This document shows positions 12,580 through 26,500 of a stretch of DNA of 64,000 nt, piece by piece (position 1 is the first letter of the stretch; every line of letters begins with the position of its first letter). Position numbers and translations under genes: made by a program. The notes under the pieces are model-generated. The model was not told where the DNA came from and did not search any database. It was given only the letters and a program-made list of their open reading frames with translations. Origin of the DNA: Rutstroemia sp. NJR-2017a BVV2 (lineage: Eukaryota; Ascomycota; Leotiomycetes; Helotiales; Rutstroemiaceae); NCBI GenBank assembly GCA_002946415.1, contig NJPS01000061.1, forward strand, positions 372,001 to 436,000, in the 5' to 3' direction.

Positions 12580-13260
12580 TGATGAATACCGGAGTTGCTG
12601 TTTGCATAAAGCTGTGAAGGAATTGATGTCTTGAAATTTTACTGAATACTATCAACTGTATGTGAGCGCTCTATTGCCGACCAGAGAACTATTCTCGACA
12701 TCATACCATGACATACCATACCATAAAATGCCCAATCAGCCCTCCCTCACCAGCAAAAAGCGAACGCTGAGCTAGGTCCGAGGCCGCCTTGAAGCATTAC
12801 CGTTCCATCCGCGAGTATTTAGACACTACTAACCATAAAGCCATCTATATTTTATTCTGCTCATCTCAAATCATCTACCACCTATCTGTTGCCTTACCCC
12901 TTGTAGATGTTGCTTTATCTGTCCTAGATGCTGCCTTGCCCCTTGGAGACGTTCAGTCACTCTCTCAGGCTCTCCTTCCATATATATCAAATCTCAATCA
13001 GCTTATCGCATACAACCCTCAAACGACATTCCCACCAGCTCCACATCCAACTCCCCACAACCATCCATCCCACCCAAGATCCCACATCCAGGAAATGCAT
13101 GCACCTCTATCCTGCATACATACACTATAGTGAGTGAGTGAGACCTTCCCCCAACTTAAAGACACAATGAACCAGTCTATCAATCAATCAATCAATACAA
13201 TCTATTGAACCATCTATATATAGGTTTCGGATCCAATCGGTTCATATCAGAGCAGATCAT

Positions 13261-13300
13261 ATCAATATCACAACCATCATATCGATATCACAACCATCAT
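13261..13300. repeat. 20-bp tandem duplication
   Basis: Two adjacent copies of a 20-bp unit (ATCAATATCACAACCATCAT and its variant with G at position 4). Confidence 0.85.
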
Positions 13301-14414
13301 ATTATATCATATAACAACTATATCATAGCACCCCTGAACCCTATACAAGTATAGGGATTAAAAGCACACCCCTCGCATCTGAATCCTACCCCACTAGTGA
13401 CTATAACCCCCCTCCCTCCCCCTCCCCCTCCCCACTAATATAGCAAGATATTCCCCCTCCCTTCTCTCCTCTCCTCTCCTCTCCCAACCACTATGACTCC
13501 CTCCCCCAAAAGATCTAGTTATCCCTATCCCCATTCCACTCCTAAAACTTCTCTAGCCCGCTCTTGTCTTCGCTTTCCTATCTATATATATACACCACTA
13601 TATTAGCGCCACCACCACCTAGTAATCTTACCAACACCTCACCTCAATCACCCCCCTCCCGTCTTTCTTTTTTCACCAACTAACCAACCACTCCACGAAC
13701 CAACCATAGATCCGCGAAACAACACTGCACATTGCATTCACATTTACAATACAGTAGCACAGCATAGCACGCAGTAGTAGTAGAAGTAAACCCTTTCTTT
13801 TCCATTTACTTTTACCATTCCATTCCATACATCCACCCACTATTCCATCTATCTATCTATCTCCCCCCTCCCTTCATTCCCATTCCCTCCATAAACATAA
13901 CCCCCCTCCCGCTTTCCATCACAACCACCCACCACCAACATAAATACATCCCTCTCCCCCCTCTCCCCCCCTCCAAAACCCACATAATAAATCCCAAGCA
14001 ATTCCATCCCATCCCATCCCATCCAACTCCAATCCCAAACCCATCTACAAAAGAAAACTCCCAGCAACCAAACAAACAAATGAAACCCTCTCCCCTCTTC
14101 TCCCCTCCCTCATCCCCATCTCCCTCGCAAAATTCGCGAGTATCATATCTATCTATATATATGTATAAAAGAGCGTATGCCGCGAAGCAATCTGTTAACC
14201 CTTTATCCCTTTCCTTTCCTGTCCATCCATCATATTTTTCAGTCCAGTCCAGTCCAGAAAAAGGGAAAACAGAGTATAAGTAATAGTTGTAAGTAGTAGT
14301 TGTAAGTTGTAGTAGTAAGAGCAGTCTATAAGATAAGATAAAGAGTCGGGGGTATTTAGAGGCCAAAAAAAAAGAAACCGACAAGCCAAACCAAAGCCAA
14401 GTCATCGCCATCGC

Positions 14415-14440
14415 CAGACAGACAGACAGACAGACAGACA
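14415..14440. repeat. (CAGA)n microsatellite
   Basis: Six and a half perfect CAGA units. Confidence 0.95.
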
Positions 14441-14872
14441 TATGAAACAAAAAAGAAAATGAGCCTCTCCCCTTCCCCTTCCAAAACAGTAAAAAAGCGC
14501 TAATATCTATCGCGCTCTGCTCTTGCTATCGAGGGTATGTAAGAAATATGAACTAAAAACTGAAGAAATAAAAAGGGTTTCAAATGAGAGTTTCTCGAAT
14601 ATCAACATTAACGCCATTGATGAGCATATGTAGCTCGCTGGGTTCCCTTTCCCGTCCCCTGGGTACAAAAAAAATTGGTGTACTAAACTGTCAAGAAAGA
14701 GCGTTCTGAACAAATAAAATAAAATAAAACAAGCTTTCCCTGCCAAATCTCCCAAACTCCATGCAATGTAAATGTGATGCCCATAAAACTTTTCCACCAA
14801 AGATATATTTTACAAATTGACATTTTTTTCTTTCATTTTCTTGCACCAAACGCAAAAAAAGAAAAAAGTTGT

Positions 14873-17300
14873 CTAAAATCGATTCTGTGCTGCAAATATG
14901 CTTGCTGCAGCAGATGTTGCCCACTCATTCTCCTCATGGTCATATGGTGGTGTTGAAGATTGTTTGTTGGCTCCAAGGGCTTTTGGGGTTGGTGAGACGT
15001 TTGCTAAACCTTGGCCAAAGAGTACCGGGTTGCCGTTTGCGGAAGGGGATGGTGTTGGATACGGATTAGACATACCCATGTTACTATTTGAATGTCGCAG
15101 AGGTTGTCTAAGATCACCTTGGGGTGGGTTCCGATCCATTCGTTTCGACGCCTTCCTGGTAGTTAACAGAGCTTCATCGACCAATTCGTCCTCTTCGTCC
15201 GGTGTCTCGTATTGGTGAACGCCTGGAACTTGGCTCCTTCGATTCCTGGTTGAAACTGGGGCAACGCTTCTTGGGATATCCGTCGATCGAGGGGGTTGTT
15301 GATGCGGTACAGAATGATGTCGCTTAAGCACACTGCTTGGGTTGATCTGATGACTCGGTGGGATCGGCGGTGCGTTAAGACTTGACGGGGATTCAAGATT
15401 TTGTTGTACATTTCGTAGAGCCTTATCCAATGCCTCATAAGTATCAACTTTCTGTGGAGCGGGGCTAGAAGGTTGATTACCATCCAAAACCATTGACGAA
15501 CGGTTACTCGACCAAGGACCGCATCCAGCTTGTGCTTCCAGATCCATGGATTTCGGGGAAATTGGAGTTTGAGACTGTCGTCCTGAAAACCTCCTTGCTC
15601 GTTTTCTCAGATGTGAGAAAAAGCTTTCCTTGTGGCCACTGGGCGGCGATACTAAACCTGAATTTCCACTCAAGGCCATTTCGGCCTGTTGGCGATGAAT
15701 TTCCGCATAATGATTTGTGCTCGACGCGACCGATAATTGTCGACCAATTTTCCCACTCTGCTTTGATCCAGAGTAAAGGTCATTGTAAGATGGCGTACGG
15801 CTACTAGCTTGGACTCCGCTGGATAGTGGTGAGATGGGTTTTATTGTCGGTAAGATCGGCATCGGCGCTACGTTAGAAAGTCCGTTAGTCCACGTTGACC
15901 GCTTAGCAGCAGGTTGACGTGTCTTGGCGACAGGTATCTCACCCACTGTGGCTGCATGTACAGGTGATGGTCGGGATGCCACGTTCTCTTTTTCTTTTGT
16001 CTGCAGAGGAGCGGTATTCGTAGTCTCACCTCTACCGATTATTGATTTCCTGAACCAGGAAGGTTTTGAAGTTGTTGGTGTGGTCTCGGAAAAGTCCTTC
16101 GAGCTGCGATAGCTGAGATCCGAATGCTTGCGACCGAGTATTCTCGATGAAGACTTAGGTCTCAAAGGATCCACAGCATCCGCGAAAAATTCATGAGCCA
16201 GCGCCTGAGTTGAGGTCGGGCGGGTTTTGGGATCCCACATCAAACACCACGTGACGAACTTGGCCAACGATGCCGGCCATTGAGGTGTCTGGAGAATCGT
16301 GTCCATGGCATGTGGCGCCATCTTGGGGAATGAGAACCCAAGTTTTCCTGCTAACCTCGTCCCTTCTCTCCAATCGCCTCCACCGACTCTTTCACCAGCC
16401 TTGTTGTACCAGTTTCCTGGGCTACCCATGATCTCACAAACTCTCCAGACTTGGTCGACTTCATTTCCTCCTGGGAATAAGGGTTTGAGGGTCGCAATCT
16501 CAACAGCCATAGCACCAATCGCCCAAATATCAACAGGTGCCGAGTACTCGCCCGCTCGTAGTAACACTTCAGGTGCTCGATACCATCTCGTAGATACGTA
16601 TGTCGTGTACGGTAACTTTGAATGTGTTTCTCTCGCGAGCCCAAAGTCTGCAATCTTCACAGTGTAAGTTGGTGGAGTTGAGGGAGGGGTGACCATGGAC
16701 GAATATCGACGGAAAGAATTGCCAGAATCTTGTGCGGAGGTAGTGACGAGGATGTTTTCTGGTTTGATGTCGCGATGGAAGAATTGATGGGCGTGGATGT
16801 GCTCGAGTCCTTGCATAATCTGGAAAAGTATGCTTTTGACGCTGGCAACGTCTAAGCATTTGTGATCCCGAGCCTTCATTAATTGATACAAATTGCCATC
16901 CATGTATTCCATGGCAATGTGAAGCTTCTTGGTGAATGGGTCGAGAAAGATATCCAATGCCGGCACGAGATGTTGATGAGGTGGTAGTGTCCGTAGGAAC
17001 ACAACTTCGCGAAGCTCTAGACACGGTTGGAAAGATTCAAACGTCTTCTTCATCGTCTTGATGGCGATCTGTAATATTTTTGTCAGTGGTGAACAATTGA
17101 TAAACTAGATTACCAGTTCTTACGATCGTTCCACGTCTAGCAACGCTTGCTCCCGCACCCCGTACGCGTGCTAGAACCACACTTCCAAAACTTCCATCTC
17201 CAATATCCTTCAGCACCTCGAATCTTTCCTCCAATGCCTGCCCCGATCCGACTTGAGGTGACGAAGACCCTCGGTGGGTCAAATCGTACGCGACTGTCAT
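14873..17300 (-). CDS. Ime2/MAK-type serine/threonine kinase
   Basis: 790-residue protein kinase of the RCK (MAK/ICK/Ime2) group, whose fungal members control meiosis, sexual development or responses to nutrients. Two exons, 17124-17300 and 14873-17068, join in phase so that RRGTI runs into IAIKTMKK. The kinase domain (residues about 28-335) shows the glycine loop GDGSFGSV, the beta-3 lysine K63, HRDIKPEN (D159), DFG (D200), a TTY activation loop (T214-T215-Y216, the dual-phosphorylation type of this group), and YRAPEVLL. The catalytic region carries a Ser/Thr/Pro insertion of about 25 residues between HRDIKPEN and DFG. The remaining ~440 residues are low-complexity, Ser/Pro-rich and probably disordered, with the short C-terminal block ASIFAAQNRF. 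The start is the first ATG before the glycine loop. The very long upstream region suggests elaborate regulation, which is inference. Confidence 0.93.
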
Positions 17301-20300
17301 GTTGAAGAGTGAGGAGGTATGTCGTGTATGTGTGTATAAGGATAGAGAGATTGGAAGTATATGCTATGAAACTCCATGTTAGCAAGCTGCTTTAGTGTGC
17401 CAACGAAGGCCATGACAACCACGGCCCCAGAGATTTCAGGAGAGATGGTTCTTACCAATACTGCTTTGCAAAAGGCTCTTCAATAAGAGCTTCCTTGTTC
17501 ACCAGTTCATTCAGGTTGAGATGATGTTTGATTATGGTATGTAACGATCGAAGGTTGATAATGATATTGTTTGATGTGCTCCGTGAAACGGCAAATGAGT
17601 GAAGCGGCGGATGGAAAGATCAAGAAGATGATCAGGTAGAGAGATGTAATGGAATCGACTGGTAAAGGGTCCTAGGATGGTAAAGGGAGCCGTTACCAAG
17701 AATTCGGAGAGCGGGTCTGACCCGCTGGGAGGAAGCTCTTCGACGATCAAGCAGGTCGGACGACTCGTGACTCTTTCGGATTAGTGATTTAATGGATAGG
17801 AGAAGCCGTAGTAGTGCGAAGACCAGAGACCCTATGGAAGGTAGTCTTCTTGGATTATCGACGTGGGGGATGGGATATGATGGCTTGCTTGGTGGTAAGG
17901 TGGATATCGTCGAGTTGCATAAGAATCAGTGAGAGGCAGAAAGGGCAAGGGTCGCATGAACTTTTGATCTGTCGAAACCTCGCAGGCTTGGACCGTGGAA
18001 ACTTTCCAGGCTTTTGCAGACTCTCGTCCTTTTTCCACTTGCTTTAGTTTGGATTTTATTAAGTTCCGCAAATCCTTCCAGAAGATAATCTTCGGGGCAT
18101 GAAGAGCTCGGGGATGATGGTAATAACCAATTTCGCTAAGATCCACTTTGACATCGAAGAGTCCCTAGGTAGATTGGATATTCTTAGTGGTTTCTTCAGG
18201 GCCCAGGGTGTGTAGGGTGAAGGGGGGTGAGAGTATGGGTTCCGTCGAAGTCGGTGGTTCGTGTTCCTCGTTCTATCGAAAAATTGCCGAACGGATTTTG
18301 GATTAATGACGGATTGTGCTTTGCGAAGGAAGATGGGGTGTCAGTGTCAGTGTGTATGTCTATCAGTGTGTATGTGTGTATGTGTGAGAACTGCGTATGG
18401 GGAATTCCATGAAGCGTATGTGAGATGCGAGCCTGCGGGACTGTTTTTCTTTTGGGGACTGTCGTGAGTAGGAGGAGAAAAACACAGGAAATAAACACAA
18501 CACTGGGGATCTGAGGTGACCGGGTGGGAATTCAATTTGACTTTTTTGGGGAATTTCAGGAAAGTGGCAGGCAGGCAGTGAGCCAGTGAGCCAGTGAACG
18601 AGTAATCCAGGAAATCCAGTTGGGCCAGTTAGGTGTAGCTTGGGGTGCGAGATCCCTGTGAGGTATCGGCTAAAAAGATTTTGGTTGCTTGTTGTGATGC
18701 CAACACAGCGATTTATCGAAGCACGTACACTGGAACACTGAGCACTGAGCACCGCGATGCGATGACTGATGCTTATTCGATGGGACGCGAACAAGTCAAT
18801 GCCGTGGATTGGCTTCGGGGAAGTGCTTGCTCCAGAGCAGCAGAGAAATACCTCTAGTCTCGCGTTTTCTGTTCGTTACTGTACAAGTGGCGGGGCGGGG
18901 CGGTCAATTAAATCGAGGCTATCACCGTACTGAGCACCTCCGTAGTGAATGGATGAAGTTGCATAAATTATATGAGATGTTTGAATAGTGGATGAAAAAG
19001 GAAAGGGTCCCGTTTTCCTGGGGAATTGAAGTCTCAGCGCGAATGAGTGTGGTCCCGTCGAAAGCCGAGAGCGAGAAGTACAGAAACGAGGGTACAGTAT
19101 AGTACAGTAAAGCAAAGGAAGAAATGGAAGGTTGCTGCGAAACGAGCGCGATGGACGTTCGGGTGGTACCAAACTACGGACTATGGCGGCGGTGGTGGTC
19201 GTGGTGGTGGAGGTGCAAAAGAGGAAGAAGTTGATGGTGATAGTGACGGTGATGGTGATTGTGATGGGACGGATAAGGTTACGCTACGTGCCAGTTAGTC
19301 GTTTCGCAACTTGTCAAGGATGCGTACTAAAAGAAGTTACTTGGGAGCTACAGTTCGATTACCATCTCTTGAAGTCAACAATCGGACGTTACTTTTGGCT
19401 CCCGTTCTACGATGAGGATGACAAACTGCGACAGCTACCTTGAACGAGCCGGTCCCAAAAGCTCGCTCGTATGGTACCTCGCACAGAGAGTCAATTTCGA
19501 GGTTCGAGGTCGAGGCTGTGATACGATACGGTGCGATACACAGCACAAATCTGCGCTTCACAAATTCTATTTTCACAATTCTCAGTCAATTCACTTCTCC
19601 CCAGATTGCCTCGTCAGTGCATACGGGCTGCCCTAAACCTCTCTCGCATCTAGAAAGCTGCAGCGAAACGAAATACTACTCCAAATGAGTTTAGCTAGCT
19701 ACCAGTTCCATATATATTTTGTGGTCTTTGGGTATATATTATATCGTAAGGTACGGGACGAGTACATTGCGCAGATCTCGAGACCCAATTGCTAGTTAAG
19801 TTCCAGTCGGTCGACGATGCTGTCTCTCTCTGTTTGTTTGTTTCGCTTTCTTCACAGCAGCAATTTGCGCTGTCAGCCATTCGGATTCTTCAACTCGCAA
19901 GAAGGGCACTTGTCGCGGAGGTGACGCTTCGCACAATACCAATGAAATGCCATCGACTACCTCCGTACGTATTCGGGACGATCAGACGGTGCTTGAATTT
20001 GACTTTGACTTTGATTTTACCTGCCCAGCCAGCTTGCCCCCAGCCCCTTTATTTTAATTTAGCCTTGCTCTACCAGGCTTTAGGTCTTCTTTGGTCGTCG
20101 CGTCAAACACGACCAGGTCAATTGTTATTTATTTTTATCCTTTTCAATTACAGTAATTGCCTAGATGGGAATAGGAATGGGAATTAGGAGGTCGGTGGGG
20201 GAAATGAGTAATGGAAATAATGCGCCGCTCTCTTGCTTGCGAGTTCAAACTGTTGGCTGTTCGCTGCCACGCTTCAATACCTAGGTACCTACGGTAAATA

Positions 20301-23300
20301 ACTGCCGTATGGACTTCGACTTCTAGAATTAACAAATCGTACATATCTAGAGAGGCTGTGATTGCAGAGGGCAGGGATCACGTTGGGTACGTACCATATC
20401 TGATGGTTGATGGCACCGTTCTCTGTACCTCTAGGACATGCATGCGCAGCAAAGGAATGAAATGATCTAAGCATCATACCTCAGGAATAGAACTTTCTTT
20501 CCAAAGAGGGCAATGCCGCAGATTTCGAAGGGGGCAACGATGATGAGCACAACCAGCGCAGTCTACTGGATTGATGTCAATGCCTGCTCGCTGGTTGACG
20601 ATGCGTACAGTCATAGATTGGAAATCCCACCCCACTAATATATCTCATAATTTATTCATACCAGACCCTCGTGTTTCGATGCCCGCTCTGCGTGTACCTT
20701 TTGGTTCCGCATTCCCCCAATCGATCTTAATGCGGTCTGGTCCGAGTGTTGCGGAAAACTGTGTGCTTACTGGATAAGATTCAGAGCATCATATCGCTAT
20801 GGCCATTGCGATAATTTCACTCCAAATGAAAGACAGGACGATCTAGTTTGTTTTCTTGTGTTGCCCGCTCGGTGATTGTCGTGCTCGTGCTCGTGCGTCG
20901 CACTTGCAGTGACCAGATTTACGCAAGCATCCAGCCTTGGATTACCGCTTCTCCTACTCCTTAAACTAATCGAAGTGCTGACAGCTTACTTCGCTGTGCA
21001 TCTCCCTTAAGAAAAAAAGCAAAACGAAACCGATGACTTTTTTACTTTAGTCTTCTTCGTTCTTATCCATTGTTATCTCCGTTCCGGTGGCACAACCCGC
21101 GGCGCCCCCTTTCTTCCTGTTCGATTTTCGCAGTTTCTGCACTTTATCGCTTTGGGAACCTTGAACCGTTGTCAGCTAATCCCAGCACCAGGTGTGGTGT
21201 ACCCTTGCCTGTTCCTGGGTATGGTTCGGGTACTTCTCCACTAAACGTGGTTTGTTAAGTTTATGATTTAGCTCTCCCGGCTTCCGCTGTCGACGGTTCC
21301 ATGAGCTATCGAAGGGCCAGCGTGCCTTTTGGGAGAAGGAGGTTGGGACTCAACTCTTTCAAGGTTTCAGAGAAGTTGTTGTGTACGAGGAGACCTAGCT
21401 CATCGTACGGCCTTTGAATCGTATTCCCTCGTCTTTTGAACGCTAACTGGTGTTACTGACTCGGCGATCCTTACCCAGTTGTACAAGGCATCTTGTGGCG
21501 TCCAACCCTCTTCGACGGGTTTTCAACGTGATTGAACTCAAATGACAATCATATAAGATTGGTCGATGGAGAGAGAGCTCGGTAGCTTAACCCTGCCCTG
21601 AGCTTTTGAGGTCGTCAGGGCTACAAAACAGCAAGTCATGCCATCCTTTTCCTTCCGTATATCTCGCGTGAATAGGAAGGGTTTAGTTTGGTTGACTCCC
21701 GATGTCGATCCTGATTGACACACTGCACCGGGTCCAAATCCACACTACTGGGTCGTCTGAGAAGTTCCCGCTCAAGGCTTGCTGAAAATGTAAGCGGTGT
21801 GTATTTCACGAAGTAGAGAATAAAAATCTGATGATTGACGCCAGCTTTTGTGGTTACTTTCCGATGAAAAAATGAAATCAGTAGATGCGAGGAGACGGGC
21901 CGAACCACAAATGCAACAGTCTGTCAGCACTTGCACTCAGCGAGCTTCTTTGCCTTCCTACCTCCTGAGAGGTCGGTCTGGGCAAGAAAAAGAAAAGCAA
22001 ACCGGCTTGTGCTAAAGAAAGATGTCGTAAGGTGACTGTGCGTATGTGGCTTTTGTGACTGCTGTCCCAGATGGAATCTTTTCAATCTCTCAAAAAATTT
22101 GATGACGGATGAGCTTTATGGACATGGATTGAATCTTCAAAGCAATTTCTGGAGAACAGGTTCCTGCGATGTTTTGCATCGATAAGAATCCATATCCGAG
22201 TGTGATTTGGAATTCCTGTCTATTGAACCCACAGTACAGGTTGGAGTTTGGTCCTCAAGTGAAGCCAAGCAGTCAGCCGGATGGACCGACCGTCACTGTC
22301 CAAACCGTTGGTGGCTACAGCCAATTCACTTCAATTGGGAATTGGACTTTCATATACCCCACACCTGTCACAAAGTTATATCTCCAAAAATCATAGGGAA
22401 AATAACAGGAAAACAACAGAGAATGGGAGATGTGATATTTCGGTTTCAGTCTCGCTTGGGTTCGTTGGAAAGGGTTCGTGGTCGGTCCTGTGAAAATGCA
22501 GGGTGCCGTCCCTGCACAAGGTTTTTGAACCATAGTCAACGAAGGAAAGAAATAGAAGGTAAGGTGCAAAGAGGAGACAGTGATGACCAGATAGAATTCC
22601 AAAAGCTTTCAAGGAAGTAGACATTCAGGTATCTGAGTGTATGTTCTAGAGAAAATGTTACTGGCTTTCCAATATGTACTGTCGTATCATGTTAGAGAAG
22701 TTGAAGCTCAACGAGCACGGTTGTGAAGCGAAGAAGCGACATCACCGTCGTTCTTTCCACCATAAGAATCTCAATTCACTCATGAGCACCATTTTTCCTG
22801 GGTACAAAAGATCCGTCTCTGCTCCCAACCTTTCTTCCAAAAACACATCACACTCGACATTCAGTGTGTTACTTACCCTCCCGTATGCCCATTTCTTCCT
22901 TTCCATCGCTTTACCTTGCCTTACGTCTTGATATCATTCGCTATCACTTATTTCCATCAAACGGAACAGCGAGGCGACAAACAAGTAAATTAGATCTTAA
23001 GCCGCGACCTTGGGATTCGATTCCATATCCATTTCCGCATCTTGGTTGTTCTAAAGTTACTCTTCGATCTATCGCACCCATTCCCACTCCCGGAAACCCA
23101 TTTCACAGACAAATTTATCTGTTTTGCAGGTCATAAAGTGAGTCGTCTTCTTTCCCGAATGCATACTTCTCTCTACATCTACTCTTTTCTCTTCTTCCAC
23201 TCTTCAGCTCATGTCTTTGGTCATGATTTCTACTCTCAAGGAGTGCTTCACGTCTTCACGCTACTATTCCCGCTACCTAAAGTCAAAGCTGAACCTTTTC

Positions 23301-23493
23301 CCACCTCTTTTCAATACCCGCACTCGCCTTCATTATTTATTCACTCCAAGAAATTTCGCTCGACTTCCTTAGCTAACGACTTAAATATTACAGCAAACAA
23401 GCAAAGTCTTTTCGTCGACCCTTGGCTTAGCCCTTCCGATATCACCTTTTCGTTTACGGCCCAAACCCTCTGCCTCAAGTGACGTCCGGCAAC
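17301..23493. other. 6.2-kb divergent intergenic region
   Basis: Between the Ime2-type kinase (minus) and the Stc1-domain gene (plus). Open frames are short, mutually overlapping and unlike known proteins; the longest is 146 codons at 23042-23482 plus. The C/T-rich sequence at about 22750-23490 is compatible with the promoter and 5' untranslated region of the Stc1-domain gene. A long leader or non-coding transcripts are possible, but nothing in the sequence proves them. Confidence 0.55.
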
Positions 23494-24946
23494 ATGGCTT
23501 CGAAGCCGAAGTACAAAAATTCTTATGCGGCATATTCCGCAGCACAGTATGTACATTAGCTGTGATCATGGAAAGTGTGAAGCTGATAGTTATGGTAGGA
23601 GAGAAGCCACTAAGATTCCACCAGAGTAAGTCGGGTTTCCCTACTGGGGTAGCCATGCGACTAACCACTTCATCGCCCAGGTTCAAGTTCAAATGTCAGC
23701 GTTGTGGTGTTTTAAAAACTCAGGATGGTTACTCAAACAAGGAGATAAATGGATACAAGGACAAGCTTGCCATGAAACCTGGCATGAAACCGCATCCAGT
23801 TGACTCGCTTCTAAAGTGCCGTGCGTGCAATGATGGTCAGCTGAACGAGCTGGAGTGTCAAGGTCCTTGTGGAAAAGTGCTGCCTCTGGCTCGATTCTCA
23901 AAGCAACAGCGTAAAGGCGGCTTGGGGGTATGTTCTCAACGTACCAACCAATACGGCTATGGTTGCAATGGCTAATGTTTCTCTCTAGTGGTGCATGGAA
24001 TGCATTACCTGGAAGGAGTCTTTCATTGAAGGAGTTCCTATTCCCACTGCGCCTGGTAGTGGAGTCCAGCCGGGTGCATTTGACAGTGATGTCGAGCCTG
24101 AAAATACGACTGGGACTATCTTACCTCCCCCGAATATTGATGCTGTGAGCTTTGTTTTACCCTATGCTTTGAATCACTAACTAATGTAAATAGATCATAC
24201 AGAGAACCGCAACGATGACTGTTCAGAGCAAGCCTTCCGGTTCAGGCTATATCGCTCCACATATGCGAGGATTAGCAGGTGGGCAAGGAAGTTCTCCGGC
24301 TGTTGCATCAGACTCAGAAAACCGTTCGGTGTCTTCTGCGAGTAACATCTTCGAAGGAGCTCGCACTGCTGATATGCGTTCGGAGTCTGGCTGGTCTACG
24401 AGAGACACCCGACGTCGTAGAGCCGGCCCAACTATATCTTACAACGCTTATGATCTACAAGGTGTCCATCACTTACTACACCGCGCGCCATCAAGTCGTT
24501 CATCTGAGGCCGATACGTTCGCAACTCCGGCAATGCAGTCTGGCACTGGCACCGGTATTGCTCCACCTCGAGCTCCACCTCGAGCTGCTGCCCCTACTAT
24601 TCCGTCTGCCTCGCCAGCTAGCCCTGCTTCACCAGCCACCCCTGTCTCTGTGGTGCGACCCATTGAAGGCTCCAAAACCGCTTCTACTCCTACTCGTCGT
24701 ACTCCGGTGATCCGTACGAACCAAACAACAGGCTGGGCCAAGGCAGTAAGTAGCATCTGAATATCCTTTAGCTTCATTACATGGTAGCACAGCAATGTAT
24801 CTAGGTAAACTAACAATCCCTAGGTTGGCAGCCGTACGGCGCCCCCAGCACCTCCTCAGGAACAGGCAATTTCCCGACCTGAGCCACTTATAGTTGTGGG
24901 TCAGCGCCAACGTGGCCGGTACGATTCCAGCGACGATGAAATCTAG
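23494..24946 (+). CDS. Stc1-domain zinc-finger protein
   Basis: 376 residues from five exons: 23494-23546, 23681-23927, 23989-24144, 24194-24745 and 24824-24946; all introns join in phase. The first ~120 residues form a Stc1-type domain with spaced cysteine pairs: FKCQRCGVLK, LLKCRACNDG, LECQGPCGKVL and WCMECITW, separated by basic and aromatic segments. In fission yeast, Stc1 links the RNA-silencing complex to the CLRC heterochromatin methyltransferase; Pezizomycotina members are mostly uncharacterised. The rest is Ser/Pro/Ala-rich and probably disordered, with an Arg-rich stretch (RRRRAG) and an acidic end (YDSSDDEI). The start was chosen because MASKPKYKN leads through a 134-nt intron directly into the first cysteine motif. 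The domain call is strong; functional equivalence to yeast Stc1 is inference. Confidence 0.85.
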
Positions 24947-26409
24947 TCTATTATTTGCCAATTCACCATTCTACTGTCGTTTGATGCTTTCTATACTTGC
25001 CTTATGGTCATAGAAGCCACCTGATTATCTTCTTCTTCTTCACTTATTCTTTCTCTTCTTTCCGATCCAAAAGTTCTCGTCGGGATCTGGGAATTCTCCT
25101 CCCTGTGCAGCTTAGGTTGTCCTTCCCGACAGACTGGAATTGGCCCAGTTTTTGTATTTCCAACTCGTTCGGTAGTTGTTACTCTTCTAATGGGGTGGGT
25201 TATGATGTTACCGTGGATGGCGTTAGGAGTATCCATCATGGTTATACAGCACAACATGGTACATATGGGTTCATGATTTTGATGGTATTCCAAGAAACCG
25301 AGGTAGCATAGCGAGAAAGCATAGCGATTCCACAATAGCAAAAAGTTAATGGTTTTCACATTTGTTCAGTGTCTGTGTAGTATCTTCGCAGCTTGGATTT
25401 GCTCTTAAGACTGACTTGAACATGGTGATATTGATGCATTACAGTTAGTATTTGGGGGCTTTATTGAAGTATGAGTTTGGTGAGTGCTTGTCTTGCTCGT
25501 GGATAGTGAGTAGCTCGACTAGCATTGGCGACATATGATTTCACTTATGCCCTTGTTCTTACGATGGAACTTTCGGTGGGAAAGAAATGAACTTTTGACG
25601 TGATGTAAGTTATCATGGATGAAGGTAAAGAGATAGTCAGGCGAGTGAGTGGATCGGAGGTGGAAGATGTGGCTTCACAACCACTTGTGCCTCTACCCAG
25701 AATCGCTGCCCGGTAGTTACTGGGAGTATCCTATCCGCATCCGTCTTGGTGAAGATAATTCTATACTTCAGCATGGTATATTGATTGGTTTTTGAGTTTT
25801 AGATTTGGTTTGGGGATGTGTTGGCGGTAAGTCTACAGGAGAAGAACTTGCGTGCGTGATTTTCTATGAGTGAGTGAGTTGTGGTACTGGTTAGGGCGGG
25901 GTGGGGGATGGGGGATGGGGAAATGGGGGAAGGGGTAGGACGGGGTGGATCTTAGGTGCGATGGATATGGAATAGATGGATAGAGTACGGGACGGGACGA
26001 CAGAGGCATAGCGGACAGGGAAAGGTATAGTAAACAGGGACTAGGATAGATATATAGACGTGAGGATAAAATGTAATGGCTGTGAAGCCTATGCTTCCAA
26101 ATCAGTGGGTAGCTATTTATCTAATATATAGACCGGAAGAGCCGATCGGAAACCAAGTTCGGGAAAACTACAGTTCGTGGTTCGTAGTTCAGAGTAAAGT
26201 CTAGACGCAATGGATCATGAATGCGGGAAAGAGAAGATAAATGAGTGAGTTCTGGGGGAGGGGGGATGATGGTGGGGATAATGGAGCGGGATGGGGAGCG
26301 GGATGTGATGTGGAGTATCTTTTTAAGGGGTGGGCTAGATGAGCTGATTGGTGTTTGGGTATGTATGATATTTGTAGAAGGATGTGGAAGGAGAGTTTAC
26401 GAGGGTGGG

Positions 26410-26500
26410 GCGACGTCTACTGGGAGTGAAGCAACGTCTACCAGGGGTGAGGTAACGTCTAAAAGGGGTGAGGCAACGTCTATAAGGGGTGAGGCAACGG
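26410..26500. repeat. 21-bp minisatellite, 4.3 copies
   Basis: Units start at 26410, 26431, 26452 and 26473, followed by a partial fifth (26494). All share the core AACGTCT (first copy GACGTCT) and end in a GGGGTGAG-like block. An 88-codon frame (26245-26511 plus) reads them as a 7-residue repeat of the type EATSTRG, but coding is not otherwise supported. Confidence 0.9.

Larger units (their letters stand above)
12580..14872. other. Convergent intergenic region, C-rich on plus strand
   Basis: About 2.3 kb between the convergent P450 and Ime2-type kinase genes. From about 13380 to 14120 the plus strand is C/T-rich with many CCCC runs, so it is G-rich on the kinase strand, whose 3' untranslated region it probably includes. 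A 197-codon minus frame at 13857-14450 is a by-product of this composition: it is Gly/Trp-rich in its second half and resembles no family. No gene is recognised. Confidence 0.6.

Noticed and set aside
13857..14450. 197-codon minus frame starting MFHMSVCLSVCLAM
   Set aside because: It is generated by the C-rich plus strand and (CAGA)n repeat; Gly/Trp/Tyr-rich junk in a probable 3' untranslated region.
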